From contig NZ_VAWE01000001.1 of assembly GCF_005795905.1 (NCBI RefSeq), forward strand, positions 6,809,001 through 6,873,000: 64,000 bases of DNA. The letters are read 5' to 3'. The notes beneath the pieces are model-generated. The model searched no databases and was not told the DNA's origin. It saw nothing but the letters and a program-made list of their open reading frames with translations. Source of the DNA: Streptomyces marianii (GTDB taxonomy: Bacteria; Actinomycetota; Actinomycetes; Streptomycetales; Streptomycetaceae). The position numbers and the translations under genes are program-made. Shown here in pieces: positions 7,597-17,293 of this stretch (position 1 is the first letter of the stretch; each line of letters opens with the position of its first letter).

Positions 7597-7959
7597 GTGG
7601 CGGTACGAGCCGTCCGGGGAGCCGTCCAGCTGGAACGGGACGAGGCCGGGCACATGGACGAGCAGGTCGGTGAACTGCTCTCCGCCATCCTGGAGCGCAA
7701 CGGGCTCACGGCGGACGACCTGATCAGCATCTGGTTCACGGCCACGCCGGATCTCCACAGCGACTTCCCGGCTGCCGCCGCGCGCGGCCTCGGCATCGTC
7801 GACGTTCCCCTCATCTGCGCCCAGGAACTCGACATCGCCGGAGCGATGCCCCGTGTCGTGCGCATACTCGCCCACATCGAGTCCGACCTGCCCAAGTCCC
7901 GGATCGCGCACGTCTACCTCGGTGCCGCCGCCGCTCTTCGCAAGGACATCGCCCAGTGA
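7597..7959 (+). CDS. aroH: chorismate mutase, AroH class
   Basis: A 120-residue monofunctional chorismate mutase of the trimeric AroH fold, converting chorismate to prephenate for Tyr/Phe synthesis. Landmarks are AVRAVRGAVQLERDE (active-site Arg region), ISIWFTATPDLHSDFPA, PLICAQELDIAGAMPRVVR (the Glu and Arg that contact the substrate) and HVYLGAAAALRKD. The GTG start follows a GGAGGAG ribosome binding site. The stop overlaps the prephenate dehydrogenase start (GTGA), so consecutive pathway enzymes are co-translated. Confidence 0.96.
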   Translation: MAVRAVRGAVQLERDEAGHMDEQVGELLSAILERNGLTADDLISIWFTATPDLHSDFPAAAARGLGIVDVPLICAQELDIAGAMPRVVRILAHIESDLPKSRIAHVYLGAAAALRKDIAQ

Positions 7960-9041
7960 GAACCGCCCTCGTCATCGGAAGCGGCCTGATCGGTACCTCG
8001 GCGGCCCTCGCGCTCGCCGGGCGCGGGGTCACCGTCCACCTCACGGACCACGACCCGGCCCGGGCGAGGACCGCGGCCGCGCTCGGTGCGGGCACCGACG
8101 AGCCCCCCGAGAGCCCCGTCGACCTCGCTGTCGTCGCCGTGCCGCCCGCCCACGTGCCCGCGACGCTCGCCGAGGCGATGCGCGCCGGGACCGCGCGCGG
8201 TTACCTCGACGTGGCCAGTGTCAAGGGCGGGCCGCGGCGCGAGCTGGAGGCGCTGGGCGTCGACATGTCGGCGTACATCGGCACGCATCCCATGTCCGGC
8301 AAGGAGCGGTCCGGGCCGCTCGCGGCCACCGCCGATCTCTTCGAAGGGCGGCCCTGGGTGCTCACGCCGACCCGGGAGACCGACACCGAGGTGCTGAACC
8401 TGGCGCTGGAGCTGGTCGCGCTCTGCCGCGCGGTCCCCGTCGTGATGGACGCCGACGCCCACGACCGCGCGGTCGCACTGGTCTCGCACACGCCCCAGCT
8501 GATCTCGTCCATGGTCGCTGCGCGGCTGGCCGACGCGGACGAGACGGCCGTGCGCCTGTGTGGGCAGGGCATCCGCGACGTGACCCGGATCGCGGCCTCC
8601 GACCCCCGGATGTGGATCGACATCCTCTCCGCCAACCCCGGCCCCGTCGCCGACGTCCTCGCGGGCGTCGCCGCCGACCTGGACGAGACGGTGCGCGCCC
8701 TGCGCGCCCTGCAGTCCTCCGACGAGGACAAGCGGCGCGAGGGTGCGGGCGGGGTCGAGGACGTCCTGCGTCGCGGCAACGTGGGCCGTGAAAGAGTCCC
8801 CGGCAAGCACGGCGCCGCCCCGGCCGTGTACGAGACCGTCGCCGTCCTCATCAGCGACCGGCCGGGTGAGCTCGCCCGCATCTTCGCCGACGCGGGCAGC
8901 GCGGGCGTCAACATCGAGGACGTCCGTATCGAGCACGCGACCGGGCAGCAGGCGGGTCTGGTCCAGCTCATGGTGGAGCCCTCGGCCGCCCCCGTGCTGG
9001 CGGCGGCGCTGCGGGAGCGCGGCTGGGCGCTGCGCCAGTGA
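7956..9041 (+). CDS. tyrA: prephenate dehydrogenase
   Basis: Oxidative decarboxylation of prephenate to 4-hydroxyphenylpyruvate in tyrosine biosynthesis. The 361-residue protein opens with a Rossmann NAD(P) site (VIGSGLIGTSAALALAGRG), has the substrate-binding GTHPMSGKERSG and the helical dimerisation domain, and ends with an ACT domain (from about residue 285: VAVLISDRPGELARIFADAG), the usual site of feedback control by tyrosine. The GTG start overlaps the aroH stop. Length and domains are typical for actinobacteria. Confidence 0.96.
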   Translation: MRTALVIGSGLIGTSAALALAGRGVTVHLTDHDPARARTAAALGAGTDEPPESPVDLAVVAVPPAHVPATLAEAMRAGTARGYLDVASVKGGPRRELEALGVDMSAYIGTHPMSGKERSGPLAATADLFEGRPWVLTPTRETDTEVLNLALELVALCRAVPVVMDADAHDRAVALVSHTPQLISSMVAARLADADETAVRLCGQGIRDVTRIAASDPRMWIDILSANPGPVADVLAGVAADLDETVRALRALQSSDEDKRREGAGGVEDVLRRGNVGRERVPGKHGAAPAVYETVAVLISDRPGELARIFADAGSAGVNIEDVRIEHATGQQAGLVQLMVEPSAAPVLAAALRERGWALRQ

Positions 9042-9184
9042 CCCCTGGGGCGGCTGCTTCCCGGGCGCTGCCGGCCGGTCCGGGAAGCGGTGCATGAGGC
9101 CCCTCGCGCACTCGGTAACCTTGTGCAGGGCACCTAGGCATTCCGGCCTGCCCGCACACCAGCTTCAGGAAGGTCTCCGACACC

Positions 9185-9865
9185 GTGGAATCCGTGATCG
9201 TCGCCATCGACGGCCCCTCCGGCACGGGCAAGTCGAGCACCTCCAAGGCGGTCGCCGCAGAGCTGGGTCTCAGCTATCTGGACACCGGCGCCCAGTACCG
9301 GGCGATCACCTGGTGGATGCTGACCAACGGCGTCGACGTGGACGACCCGGCGGCCGTCGCCACCGTCTGCGACAAGCCGGTGATCGCGTCCGGCACGGAT
9401 CCGCTCGCCCCGACGATCAGCGTCGACGGCGCGGACGCCTCCGGCCCGATCCGTACCCGGGACGTGACCTCCAAGGTGAGCGCCGTCAGCGCGGTCCCCG
9501 AGGTGCGCGCCCGGATCACCGAGCTGCAGCGGACCATCGCCGGGGCCGCCGAGAAGGGCATCGTCGTCGAGGGCCGGGACATCGGCACCACCGTCCTCCC
9601 CGGCGCCGATCTGAAGATCTTCCTCACCGCCTCCCCGGAGGCCCGCGCGGCCCGCCGCAGCGGGGAGCTGAAGGGCAAGGAGGCGAGTGATGTCGAGTCC
9701 ACCCGCGAGGCGCTGATCAAGCGGGACGCAGCAGACTCGAGCCGGAAGACCTCCCCGCTGGCCAAGGCGGACGACGCCGTCGAGGTCGACACCACCGATC
9801 TCACGCTCAAGCAGGTCATCGAGTGTGTCGTCGCTCTCGTTGAGGAGAAGCGGGCCGCGAAGTGA
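9185..9865 (+). CDS. cmk: cytidylate (CMP/dCMP) kinase
   Basis: Phosphorylates CMP and dCMP with ATP. The P-loop is GPSGTGKSS at residues about 9-17, followed by the NMP-binding DTGAQYRA and VVEGRDIGT motifs and the lid-type RRSGELKGKE region; 226 residues is the normal length. GTG start. Its end overlaps the acyltransferase start by four bases (GTGA), and der follows: the common actinobacterial order cmk - acyltransferase - der. Confidence 0.97.
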   Translation: MESVIVAIDGPSGTGKSSTSKAVAAELGLSYLDTGAQYRAITWWMLTNGVDVDDPAAVATVCDKPVIASGTDPLAPTISVDGADASGPIRTRDVTSKVSAVSAVPEVRARITELQRTIAGAAEKGIVVEGRDIGTTVLPGADLKIFLTASPEARAARRSGELKGKEASDVESTREALIKRDAADSSRKTSPLAKADDAVEVDTTDLTLKQVIECVVALVEEKRAAK

Positions 9866-10506
9866 CCGTTCCGTCCGCGAGGGGCGCCGCCGTCGGCCGG
9901 GGCATCGGCATCGGCCTCATGAACACGCTGTGGCGGCCCCGGGTGCTCGGCGCGTGGCAGGTGCCCGCCACCGGTCCGGTGATCCTCGCCGTCAACCACG
10001 CCCATTACATCGACGGGCCCATGCTCATGGGCACATCGCCCAGGCCGGTGCACTTCCTGATCAAGAAGGAGGCGTTCGTCGGCCCCCTCGACCCGTTCCT
10101 GACCGGGATCGGGCAGCTGAAGGTGGACCGTTCGAGCCCGGACCGGACCGCCGTGACCAACGCCCTCGGCGTGCTGGAGAACGGCGGCGTCCTCGGGATC
10201 TTCCCCGAGGGCACCCGGGGCGACGGCGACTTCACCTCGATCCGCGCCGGACTCGCCTACTTCGCCGTGCGCTCCGGGGCGCCGATAGTGCCGGTCGCCG
10301 TGCTGCGGAGCAGCGAGCGCGGAGGACGGCTGATACCGGCGCTGCCCCCGCTGCGCAGCCGCTGCGACGTCGTCTTCGGCGAGCCCTTCGAGCCCGGCGA
10401 CGGCAGCGGGCGGCGCACCCGCAAGGCGCTCGACGAGGCGACCGTACGCATCCAGGAACGGCTCACCGTCCACCTGGAAAACGCCAAGCGCCTCAGCGGC
10501 CGCTGA
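9862..10506 (+). CDS. lysophospholipid (1-acylglycerol-3-phosphate) acyltransferase-like protein
   Basis: PlsC-type acyltransferase, 214 residues. The catalytic H-x4-D motif is within NHAHYIDGP, and the glycerol-phosphate-binding FPEGTRG motif and a later VPVAVL strand are in place. It likely transfers an acyl chain to a lysophospholipid at the inner face of the membrane. It is translationally coupled to cmk and followed by der. The exact substrate cannot be read from the sequence. Confidence 0.93.
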   Translation: MTVPSARGAAVGRGIGIGLMNTLWRPRVLGAWQVPATGPVILAVNHAHYIDGPMLMGTSPRPVHFLIKKEAFVGPLDPFLTGIGQLKVDRSSPDRTAVTNALGVLENGGVLGIFPEGTRGDGDFTSIRAGLAYFAVRSGAPIVPVAVLRSSERGGRLIPALPPLRSRCDVVFGEPFEPGDGSGRRTRKALDEATVRIQERLTVHLENAKRLSGR

Positions 10507-10579
10507 GCGAGACTTCAGTAGTGAGCCGCGGCCGCACGGGCCCGGTTCACCGACCACGAATGAACGAGGAACGGACTTC

Positions 10580-12028
10580 ATGAACGACCAGCACGACCAC
10601 GGGGCACTCGGCGACACCGAGTACACGGAGTTCATGGAGCTCGCCGCAGAAGAGGGCTTCGACCTCGAGGACGTCGAAGGCGCCATCGAGGAGGCCGGCC
10701 ACGGCCCGCTGCCCGTCCTCGCCGTCGTCGGCCGTCCCAACGTCGGCAAGTCGACCCTGGTGAACCGCTTCATCGGGCGCCGCGAGGCCGTCGTCGAGGA
10801 CAAGCCCGGGGTCACCCGTGACCGGGTCACCTACGAGGCCGAGTGGGCGGGCCGCCGCTTCAAGGTCGTCGACACCGGCGGCTGGGAGCAGGACGTCCTC
10901 GGCATCGACGCCTCCGTGGCCGCCCAGGCCGAGTTCGCCATCGAGGCCGCCGACGCCGTCGTCTTCGTCGTCGACGCCACCGTCGGCGCCACCGACACCG
11001 ACGAGGCCGTCGTGAAGCTGCTGCGCCGTGCGGGGAAGCCCGTCGTGCTGGCCGCCAACAAGGTCGACGGCCCGTCCGCCGAGGCCGACGCCGCCATGCT
11101 CTGGTCCCTGGGCCTGGGCGAGCCGTTCCCGGTGTCCGCGCTGCACGGCCGCGGCACCGGCGACCTGCTCGACGAGGTCCTCAAGGCCCTCCCCGACGCC
11201 CCCGCCCAGACCTTCGGCACCGCCGTCGGCGGCCCGCGCCGTATCGCTCTCATCGGCCGTCCGAACGTCGGGAAGTCGTCCCTGCTGAACAAGGTGGCGG
11301 GCGAGGAGCGGGTCGTCGTCGACGAGATGGCCGGCACCACCCGCGACCCCGTCGACGAACTCATCGAACTCGGCGGTACGACCTGGAAGTTCGTGGACAC
11401 CGCGGGCATCCGCAAGAAGGTGCACCTCCAGGAGGGTGCGGACTACTACGCCTCGCTGCGCACCGCGGCCGCCGTCGAGAAGGCCGAGGTCGCCGTCGTA
11501 CTGATCGACACCAGCGAGTCCATCTCGGTCCAGGACCAGCGGATCATCACCATGGCGGTCGAGGCGGGCCGTGCGCTCGTCATCGCGTACAACAAGTGGG
11601 ACACCCTCGACGAGGAGCGCCGCTACTACCTGGAGCGCGAGATCGAGACGGAGATGCAGCAGGTCTCCTGGGCGCCGCGGGTGAACGTCTCGGCCGCGAC
11701 CGGCCGGCACATGGAGAAGCTGGTCCCGGCGATCGAGACGGCGCTGGCGGGCTGGGAGACCCGGGTGCCGACCGGCCGGCTCAACGCATTCCTCGGCGAG
11801 CTGGTCTCCGCCCACCCCCACCCGATCCGCGGCGGCAAGCAGCCCCGGATCCTGTTCGGGACGCAGGCAGGTACCAAGCCGCCGCGCTTCGTGCTCTTCG
11901 CCTCCGGCTTCCTGGAGCACGGCTACCGCCGCTTCGTGGAGCGCAGGCTGCGCGAGGAGTTCGGCTTCGAGGGCACCCCGATCCACATCTCCGTGCGGGT
12001 CCGGGAGAAGCGGTCCAGGAAGAAGTGA
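10580..12028 (+). CDS. der: ribosome-biogenesis GTPase Der (EngA)
   Basis: Double GTPase needed for 50S subunit maturation. After a ~45-residue acidic N-terminal extension typical of actinobacteria come two G domains, each with GRPNVGKS (about residues 53 and 227), DTGGW or DTAGIRK switch motifs and NKVD or NKWD specificity motifs, then a C-terminal KH-like domain ending in a Lys/Arg-rich tail. At 482 residues the length is normal. It ends the aroH-tyrA-cmk-acyltransferase-der run and is closed by a strong hairpin at 12152. Confidence 0.97.
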   Translation: MNDQHDHGALGDTEYTEFMELAAEEGFDLEDVEGAIEEAGHGPLPVLAVVGRPNVGKSTLVNRFIGRREAVVEDKPGVTRDRVTYEAEWAGRRFKVVDTGGWEQDVLGIDASVAAQAEFAIEAADAVVFVVDATVGATDTDEAVVKLLRRAGKPVVLAANKVDGPSAEADAAMLWSLGLGEPFPVSALHGRGTGDLLDEVLKALPDAPAQTFGTAVGGPRRIALIGRPNVGKSSLLNKVAGEERVVVDEMAGTTRDPVDELIELGGTTWKFVDTAGIRKKVHLQEGADYYASLRTAAAVEKAEVAVVLIDTSESISVQDQRIITMAVEAGRALVIAYNKWDTLDEERRYYLEREIETEMQQVSWAPRVNVSAATGRHMEKLVPAIETALAGWETRVPTGRLNAFLGELVSAHPHPIRGGKQPRILFGTQAGTKPPRFVLFASGFLEHGYRRFVERRLREEFGFEGTPIHISVRVREKRSRKK

Positions 12029-12151
12029 CGCGCGGGAGCGCGCCGCGCGCGGGGTAGGCGGGTGCACACCGCGCCCACCGAGTGCGCGGACGGTCCGAGG
12101 CGGCGCGCACTCCGCCTCTCCCGCACGAATGCGGGGCGGCGCACTCGGCAC

Positions 12152-12198
12152 ACATGCGGAACGGCCGGGACGAATGCCGTCCCGGCCGTTCCGCATGT
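12152..12198. terminator. strong terminator hairpin downstream of der
   Basis: A perfect 21-bp inverted repeat (12152-12172 and 12178-12198, five-base loop AATGC). It lies between der and a convergent gene and would stop transcription in both directions. Confidence 0.85.
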
Positions 12199-12208
12199 CT
12201 GCCGCCTC

Positions 12209-12577
12209 TCACAGCCCCCTGCGGGGCGCGGGCGGCAGCGCGCGGGCGTGGAGCCCTGCTGCGTGCTGCCGGATCCCGGCCGACCAGGGGCTGAGCCGGC
12301 CGCCGGCGACGGCGCCGAGACCGGCGCCGTGCCTGCCGGTGCCGAAGCCCCTGAAGGCGAGATCGTCCTCGTCCGTACGGTCACCGGGCAGTGTCCGGAA
12401 GGCCCTTCGGTACTCGGAGTACAGCGCGTCGTAGATCGGGGTGGCCGAAGCGTTCCGGCTTTCGTACGGCCGGCGGGTGGGGTCGTCTGTGTGCACATAG
12501 GAGCCAACGACCCCGATGCCCGTCGGATGCGGGCCCGTCCCGGAAAACGCAGTTCGGCGGGGGTACGGGGGGCGCAC
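12209..12577 (-). CDS. conserved actinobacterial protein of unknown function
   Basis: About 122 residues from a GTG start (the true start may lie further in). The core ATPIYDALYSEYRRAFRTLP followed by GDRTDEDDLAFRGFGTG has the look of a conserved Streptomyces family that I recall from small uncharacterised proteins. No membrane helix, Cys pair or catalytic motif is visible. It converges on der and lies downstream, in the same direction, of the protein at 12618-13451, 40 bases away, possibly one operon. Confidence 0.65.
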   Translation of the reverse strand: MRPPYPRRTAFSGTGPHPTGIGVVGSYVHTDDPTRRPYESRNASATPIYDALYSEYRRAFRTLPGDRTDEDDLAFRGFGTGRHGAGLGAVAGGRLSPWSAGIRQHAAGLHARALPPAPRRGL

Positions 12578-12617
12578 GCCCGGGTCCGCCTCCGCCTCCG
12601 GCGCCGGCCCGTAGCCC

Positions 12618-13451
12618 TCAGGTGCCCGCGAGCGGCATCGCCGCGGCGACCAGCCGGCCGTTCGCAGCGGCCTTGTCGAGCGCGTCGCGGAGCAGGTCCT
12701 CGCGCGGCTGCTGGCCGATCGAACCGACCGGGGCGGCGAAGACGAGGACCTTGTGCGACTTGTTGGCGGCGGTGCGCCAGCCGTCCGTCACCTGCAGCGG
12801 CTGGTGGGCCTGCCACCAGGCGGCCTGGCCGCTCCCGCCGGTACCCGGCTGGAGTACGGCGTGCAGCTGCCCCATCGCGAGCAGCACCGACCAGCCGTGC
12901 AGCACGGGGGGCAGCTGGTCGACCGCAGAGACCGGCAGGAAGCCCTGCTCGATCAGCAAGGGCAGGAAGTCGTCGCCGCCCTCGCCGAGGCTGCCGGGCC
13001 GGGCGATGGGTGCGGTCGGCTCCACGACGAGCGCGGGGTGCAGCTCGTCGCCGATCAGGACCAGGCCGCTGGTCACGCCGAGTACCGCCTGCTCCTGCGG
13101 CGCGGCCGGCATGCCGTGGCCGGGGTGATGGCCCGGGTGGACCGCCTGCGGCCGGTGGGCGGCCGGGGCCGCGGCCTCGCCGGTGATGGAGCGGACGGCG
13201 CCCTTGAGCTGTTCCTCGGCGACCTGGACGACCTGGGAGGGGATGCAGCTGGCGTGGGCGAAGGCGAGGACGGCGGTCTCCTCACCGACGAACAGCACGG
13301 TGCTGGTCCGCTCCTGCTCGGAGTCGCCCGGGGTGCGGCAGGAGGTGCAGTCGTAGTTGCCCGGGGCGTTCTCGCCGGCGAGCAGCCGGTCGGCTTCTTC
13401 GTCGCCGATCTCGGCGCGTACGTCCTCGCTGACGTCGAGCATGCGCGGCAC
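12618..13451 (-). CDS. conserved hypothetical protein (277 aa)
   Basis: The GTG start (product begins MPRMLDVSEDVRAEIGDE) is chosen because GAGGAG lies six bases upstream; an ATG three codons later is possible. N-terminal region: acidic helix, CTSC pair, then TSTVLFVGEETAVLAFAHASC. C-terminal region: hydrophobic strands (LPLLIEQGFLPVSAVDQLPP, HKVLVFAAPVGSIG). The two Cys of CTSC plus a later Cys might bind metal, but this is inference. Soluble, no signal peptide. I do not recognise a function. Confidence 0.8.
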   Translation of the reverse strand: MPRMLDVSEDVRAEIGDEEADRLLAGENAPGNYDCTSCRTPGDSEQERTSTVLFVGEETAVLAFAHASCIPSQVVQVAEEQLKGAVRSITGEAAAPAAHRPQAVHPGHHPGHGMPAAPQEQAVLGVTSGLVLIGDELHPALVVEPTAPIARPGSLGEGGDDFLPLLIEQGFLPVSAVDQLPPVLHGWSVLLAMGQLHAVLQPGTGGSGQAAWWQAHQPLQVTDGWRTAANKSHKVLVFAAPVGSIGQQPREDLLRDALDKAAANGRLVAAAMPLAGT

Positions 13452-13793
13452 GGGTTGCTCCTCGGACTCGGTGCGTGGTGGTGCGCCGGGCGGTTCCCGG
13501 CTCGTAACGAGCACAACGGGAGACTCGGGGCAAGAGTCACGCGACGGGGTCCTCCGGCCGACAGATCGTCACGTAGACACATCGACAAATCGTGAACGGC
13601 CGCCGCCCGGGCGGCGACACGCCGGTCCGCAGCGACCGTTACGCACGGCCACGGCAGGCCGACGGGACGGGAGTGGCCGGATCGCCCACAGTAGGGACCG
13701 GACGGGGAACCGAGCACCCCGGCCACCCTCCGGATCCCCGGGCCGGGGCGACCCCGTCCCGGCCACCCCATCACCAGGGGGGAGCGGCACCGC
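13452..13793. other. divergent intergenic region with GC-rich hairpins
   Basis: Separates the minus-strand hypothetical gene from the plus-strand glycosyltransferase. It must hold promoters for both, and contains a GC hairpin near 13595-13615 (CCGCCGCCCGGGCGGCG). No ORF with coding character on either strand. Confidence 0.4.
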
Positions 13794-15077
13794 ATGCACA
13801 TCTCGTTCCTGCTCCACAACGCCTACGGAATCGGCGGGACGATCCGAACGACGTTCACTCTCGCCGCCACCCTGGCCGAGCGGCACGACGTGGAGATCGT
13901 GTCGGTCTTCCGCCACCGCGACGAGCCGACCCTGGGCGCACCGCCGGGCGTGACCATGCGTCACCTCCTCGACCTCCGGCAGGGCAGCCCCACATACGAC
14001 GGCACCGACCCCGACTACACCCGCCCCGCCCGGGTGTTCCCGCGGGGCGACGGACGCTGGAAGCAGTACAGCCGCCTCACGGACGCGCGCATCGCCGCGT
14101 ACCTGAGGTCCCTGCGGGCCGACGTCGTCGTCGGCACCCGCCCCGGGCTCAACGTCCACATCACCCGCCAGGCCCCCCGCGGCCCGGTCCGCGTCGGCCA
14201 GGAGCACCTGACCCTGGACGGCCACGACTACCGGCTGCGCCGCGAGATCGCCCACCGGTACGCCCTGCTCGACGCGGTCACCACCGTGACCGAGGCCGAC
14301 GCCCGGGCCTACCGGACGCGTCTGCGGCTGCCGGACGTACGGATCGAGGCCGTGCCCCACAGCGTGCCGGCGCCGGCCGGGCCCCCCGCGGACGCGGACA
14401 GCACCTGGGTCGTCGCGGCCGGCCGGCTGCTCAAGGTCAAGCGCTACGACCTGCTCGTCAAGGCCTTCTCCAAGGTCGTCGCCGCGCGCCCCGACTGGCG
14501 GCTCCGGATCTACGGCGGCGGTGACGCCACCGGCAACGAGCGCGAGGCGCTGCTGGCCCTGATCGCCCGGCGCGGTCTGCACGACCACGTCTTCCTCATG
14601 GGGCCGGTCCACCCGCTGGAGCCGGAGTGGGTCAAGGGCTCCATCGCCGCGGTGACCTCGGACAGGGAGTCCTTCGGCATGACGATCGTCGAGGCGATGC
14701 GCTGCGGACTTCCCGTCGTCTCCACTGACTGCCCGCACGGCCCGCGCGAGATCATCGAGGACGGCGTCGACGGACTGCTCGTACCCGTCGGCGACGAGGA
14801 CGCGGTCGCCGACGCCCTGCTCGCCCTGATCAACGACGACGAACTGCGGCGGAGGGCCGGGGCGGCGGCACGGGTGGCGTCCGGGCGGTTCGCCCCGGCG
14901 CGGATCGCCGAACGGCACGAGGCGCTGTTCGCCGAGCTGGTCGCCCGGGGCGCGCGCGTCCGTCCCCGCTCCGCGCTCCGGGACGTCGTGCACCGCTCGC
15001 GCGGCGCCGTACTGGACGCGGTGTACGCACTGCGGTACCGGGCGGCCGATGCCGTCCGCAAGGGGAGGCCGGCATGA
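13794..15077 (+). CDS. family-4 (GT-B) glycosyltransferase
   Basis: A 427-residue GT-B enzyme. N-terminal Rossmann half: MHISFLLHNAYGIGGTIRTT, the acceptor-side Gly-rich loop. C-terminal donor half: WVVAAGRLLKVKRYDLLVKA, then SDRESFGMTIVEAMRCGLPV with the E-x7-E nucleotide-sugar motif, and STDCPHGPREIIEDG. It probably transfers a sugar onto a cell-envelope polymer or glycolipid on the cytoplasmic face. The stop overlaps an ATG at 15074 that starts a truncated second gene, so it was once the first gene of a longer operon. Donor and acceptor unknown. Confidence 0.93.
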   Translation: MHISFLLHNAYGIGGTIRTTFTLAATLAERHDVEIVSVFRHRDEPTLGAPPGVTMRHLLDLRQGSPTYDGTDPDYTRPARVFPRGDGRWKQYSRLTDARIAAYLRSLRADVVVGTRPGLNVHITRQAPRGPVRVGQEHLTLDGHDYRLRREIAHRYALLDAVTTVTEADARAYRTRLRLPDVRIEAVPHSVPAPAGPPADADSTWVVAAGRLLKVKRYDLLVKAFSKVVAARPDWRLRIYGGGDATGNEREALLALIARRGLHDHVFLMGPVHPLEPEWVKGSIAAVTSDRESFGMTIVEAMRCGLPVVSTDCPHGPREIIEDGVDGLLVPVGDEDAVADALLALINDDELRRRAGAAARVASGRFAPARIAERHEALFAELVARGARVRPRSALRDVVHRSRGAVLDAVYALRYRAADAVRKGRPA

Positions 15078-15220
15078 CCGCGCACACCGGGGGAGGTGCG
15101 GCGCCGCGCGCCGACTGCCCCCGAGGACTGTCCCGCAGTCCCTGCGGGACCGGCGCGCGGCGTCGGATGCGGTGCATCGCAGGGCGGAAAGTCGTCCTCG
15201 TACCAGGTGTGTTCGGATGA
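15074..15220 (+). pseudogene. gene start truncated by a 160-bp inserted element
   Basis: An ATG overlapping the glycosyltransferase stop (ATGA) opens a frame of 48 codons. Only the first ~16 codons precede the left end of the repeat element at 15125; the rest is translated from the element, which is shared with 26.3 kb. The original gene coupled to the glycosyltransferase has lost its 3' part. Too little remains to name it. Confidence 0.5.
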
Positions 15221-15284
15221 TCCGACAACGCGGCGAGGCGCCGTGGCTGTCGTCGCGCGCCCGCCGGGGATCGCGGGACAGCCC
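15125..15284 (+). repeat. 160-bp element A with inverted ends, copy 1
   Basis: Begins GGACTGTCCCGC and ends GCGGGACAGCCC: 11 of 12 terminal bases are inverted complements. It is the same length (160 bp) and clearly the same sequence family as 26329-26488, including the shared block GATGCGGTGCATCGCA. MITE-like size, too short to encode a transposase. It interrupts the coding sequence that starts at 15074. Confidence 0.75.
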
Positions 15285-15460
15285 TGAACGAGCCGAAGTC
15301 AGTATCTCGGTCCTCGTTGCGCTGTCCCGGCTGAAGGTGCCGCGGGCTGCACAGGGTGTCCTTTCGTGTCGACGCCGGTGGCCCGGTGCACTGTGCGACG
15401 TCCCCGAGATCGTCACGTAGCCTTACGGATCGAGCCACCAGGAAGGGAACCCACTTCCTC

Positions 15461-16063
15461 ATGTCACACCCGCCCGTCCCACCCCGGCCCCAAGGTCCCC
15501 CGCCCAGCGGCGCTTTCGGTCCACCGTCACAGCAGCCCGGCCCCAATCCGGGTCTACACGGCGTGGAGTTCCGGGGCAGCGGTTCCGGACAGCCGCCGCA
15601 GTATCCGCAGATGCCACCGCAGTCTCCGGGCGGCGGGCCGCGTGCAGGTCGGGGCAGGGTCGCGCTGCTGGCCGGATCGGCAGTCGCCGTGCTCGCGCTG
15701 ATCGGTGCCGGTGCTGGTGCCGTGACGCTGCTGCAAGACGACGAAGCGGCAACCAGCCAGGCCAAGCCCGCTTCGACGTCTTCCAAGCCGAAGAGCATCG
15801 AGGGCGAGGAACTGCTGCGCGTCGCAGCGCCCAAGGGGTCCCTGGGCTCGGACTCCCGGTACGTCTCCGCCCCGGGCAGCTGGGTCACCGACACGCACTA
15901 CGCCTCCGGTGCCGCGGACGCGGTGAACGGCTACCACACGGCAACGGGGAAACCGGCGTGGACCGTTCCCCTCGACGGCAACATCTGCGAGGCCTCACGC
16001 GATATCACCGACACCGGCAAGGTGGCGGTTGTCTGGGCGGCCGACAGGATGGGGGTGCGCTGA
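15461..16063 (+). pseudogene. truncated membrane-anchored PQQ/BamB-like beta-propeller protein
   Basis: A 200-residue product. The first ~70 residues are Pro/Gly-rich cytoplasmic linker, then one membrane helix (VALLAGSAVAVLALIGAGAG), then an extracellular start of a PQQ-type propeller (VNGYHTATGKPAWTVPLDGN, followed by a Cys and DTGKVAVVWAADR). Related Streptomyces proteins continue for some 300 residues of further blades; here the frame stops after less than one blade and IS5-like debris follows. It has a normal start, so a short membrane protein could still be made, but it is most likely non-functional. It is called a pseudogene on length. Confidence 0.6.
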
Positions 16064-16159
16064 CCCCTGCGGGGCGTCAGCGCCGGGACGCAGCGGCACC
16101 AGCCTGACCCTCGACAACCCACCTCACCCCCTGACGAGCCGAAGTCGGTGATTCCAGGC

Positions 16160-16310
16160 CGTCATGCGGTTACGAGCCTTTCGTCATAGAGCAGCAGCAT
16201 GGCCTGATCGAGCACGGCGGGCCTGATGCGGTGGCGTTTGCGGCCGTTGACTTTCTTGCCCGCGTCGTAGCCGCAGGTGGCCCCATCAGGACAGCGGATG
16301 TCCGCGATCG
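16160..16310 (-). mobile_element. IS5-family transposase fragment
   Basis: On the minus strand, around 16224-16290, the translation contains TCGYDAGKKVNGRKRH, the conserved stretch of IS5-family DDE transposases just before the second catalytic region. Upstream and downstream transposase parts are absent, and the C-terminal side changes into unrelated residues. It lies between the truncated propeller gene and the WYL regulator, so it is a relic of an insertion that probably caused the truncation. Confidence 0.6.
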
Positions 16311-16327
16311 GCGGCAGACTCGCCCCC

Positions 16328-17293
16328 ATGCTGGAGACCTCGGCGCGACTTCTGCGTCTACTGTCCTTGTTGCAGGCCCACCGTGAATGGTCCGGGGCCG
16401 AACTCGCCGACCGGCTGGGCGTCACCGCGCGCACCGTGCGCCGGGACGTCGACCGGCTGCGCGAACTCGGCTACCCGGTCAACGCCAGCCCGGGCACCGG
16501 CGGCGGCTACCAGCTCGGAGCCGGTGCCGAACTGCCGCCCCTACTGCTCGACGACGAGGAGGCCGTCGCCGTCGCCGTCGGGTTGCGCACCGCGGCGGGG
16601 AACGGCGTCGAGGGCATCGGGGAGGCGTCCGTACGCGCCCTGGCCAAGCTCGAACAGGTGCTGCCCCACCGGCTGCGCCGCCGGACCGGCGCGCTCAACG
16701 CCTTCACGGTGCCGATGCTGCGCGCACCGCGGGACCAGGTGGATCCCTCCGTCCTCACCGAGCTGGCGAACGCCTGCCGCGACGGCGAGCGGCTGCGCTT
16801 CGCGTACCGCGACCACAACGGCTCGACGAGCCGCCGGACCGTCGACCCCCACCGGCTGGTCTGCACCGAGCGCCGCTGGTACCTCGTCGCCTGGGACGTC
16901 GACCGCGAGGACTGGCGTACCTTCCGCGTCGACCGGGTCACCCCCAAACCGCCGCACGGGCCGCGCGTCCCGCCGCGTACCCCGCCCGCCGAGGACCTCG
17001 CCGCCTACGTGTCCCGGGGGGTGTCGACGGCGACGTACGCGGAGAGGGCGGTGATCAGGCTGCTGGTACCCGTCGAGCGCGCGGCCGAGGTCGTGTCGCC
17101 GTCCACCGGGGTGCTGGAGGCCGAGGGACCCGACAGCTGTCTGCTGCGCACCGGTGCCGGAAGCCTGGACGCGATGGTCGTTCACGTGGTGCTGATGGGC
17201 TTCGACTTCGAGGTGGTCGAGCCGGTGGAGCTGATCGGGCACATCAGGACCGTCCGGGACCGTCTGGGTCGGGCCCTGGACGCCGCCGGCTGA
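16328..17293 (+). CDS. WYL-domain transcriptional regulator (YafY type)
   Basis: 321 residues, start at the ATG ([16 protein letters not shown]) where the family begins; upstream in-frame codons belong to insertion debris. N-terminal winged helix: [20 protein letters not shown]. Central WYL domain: [27 protein letters not shown] and the Arg of TFRVDRV that binds a nucleic-acid or nucleotide ligand in WYL proteins. C-terminal WCX extension. The 3' end overlaps the convergent oxidase gene by 50 bases. Targets unknown. Confidence 0.92.
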   Translation: MLETSARLLRLLSLLQAHREWSGAELADRLGVTARTVRRDVDRLRELGYPVNASPGTGGGYQLGAGAELPPLLLDDEEAVAVAVGLRTAAGNGVEGIGEASVRALAKLEQVLPHRLRRRTGALNAFTVPMLRAPRDQVDPSVLTELANACRDGERLRFAYRDHNGSTSRRTVDPHRLVCTERRWYLVAWDVDREDWRTFRVDRVTPKPPHGPRVPPRTPPAEDLAAYVSRGVSTATYAERAVIRLLVPVERAAEVVSPSTGVLEAEGPDSCLLRTGAGSLDAMVVHVVLMGFDFEVVEPVELIGHIRTVRDRLGRALDAAG

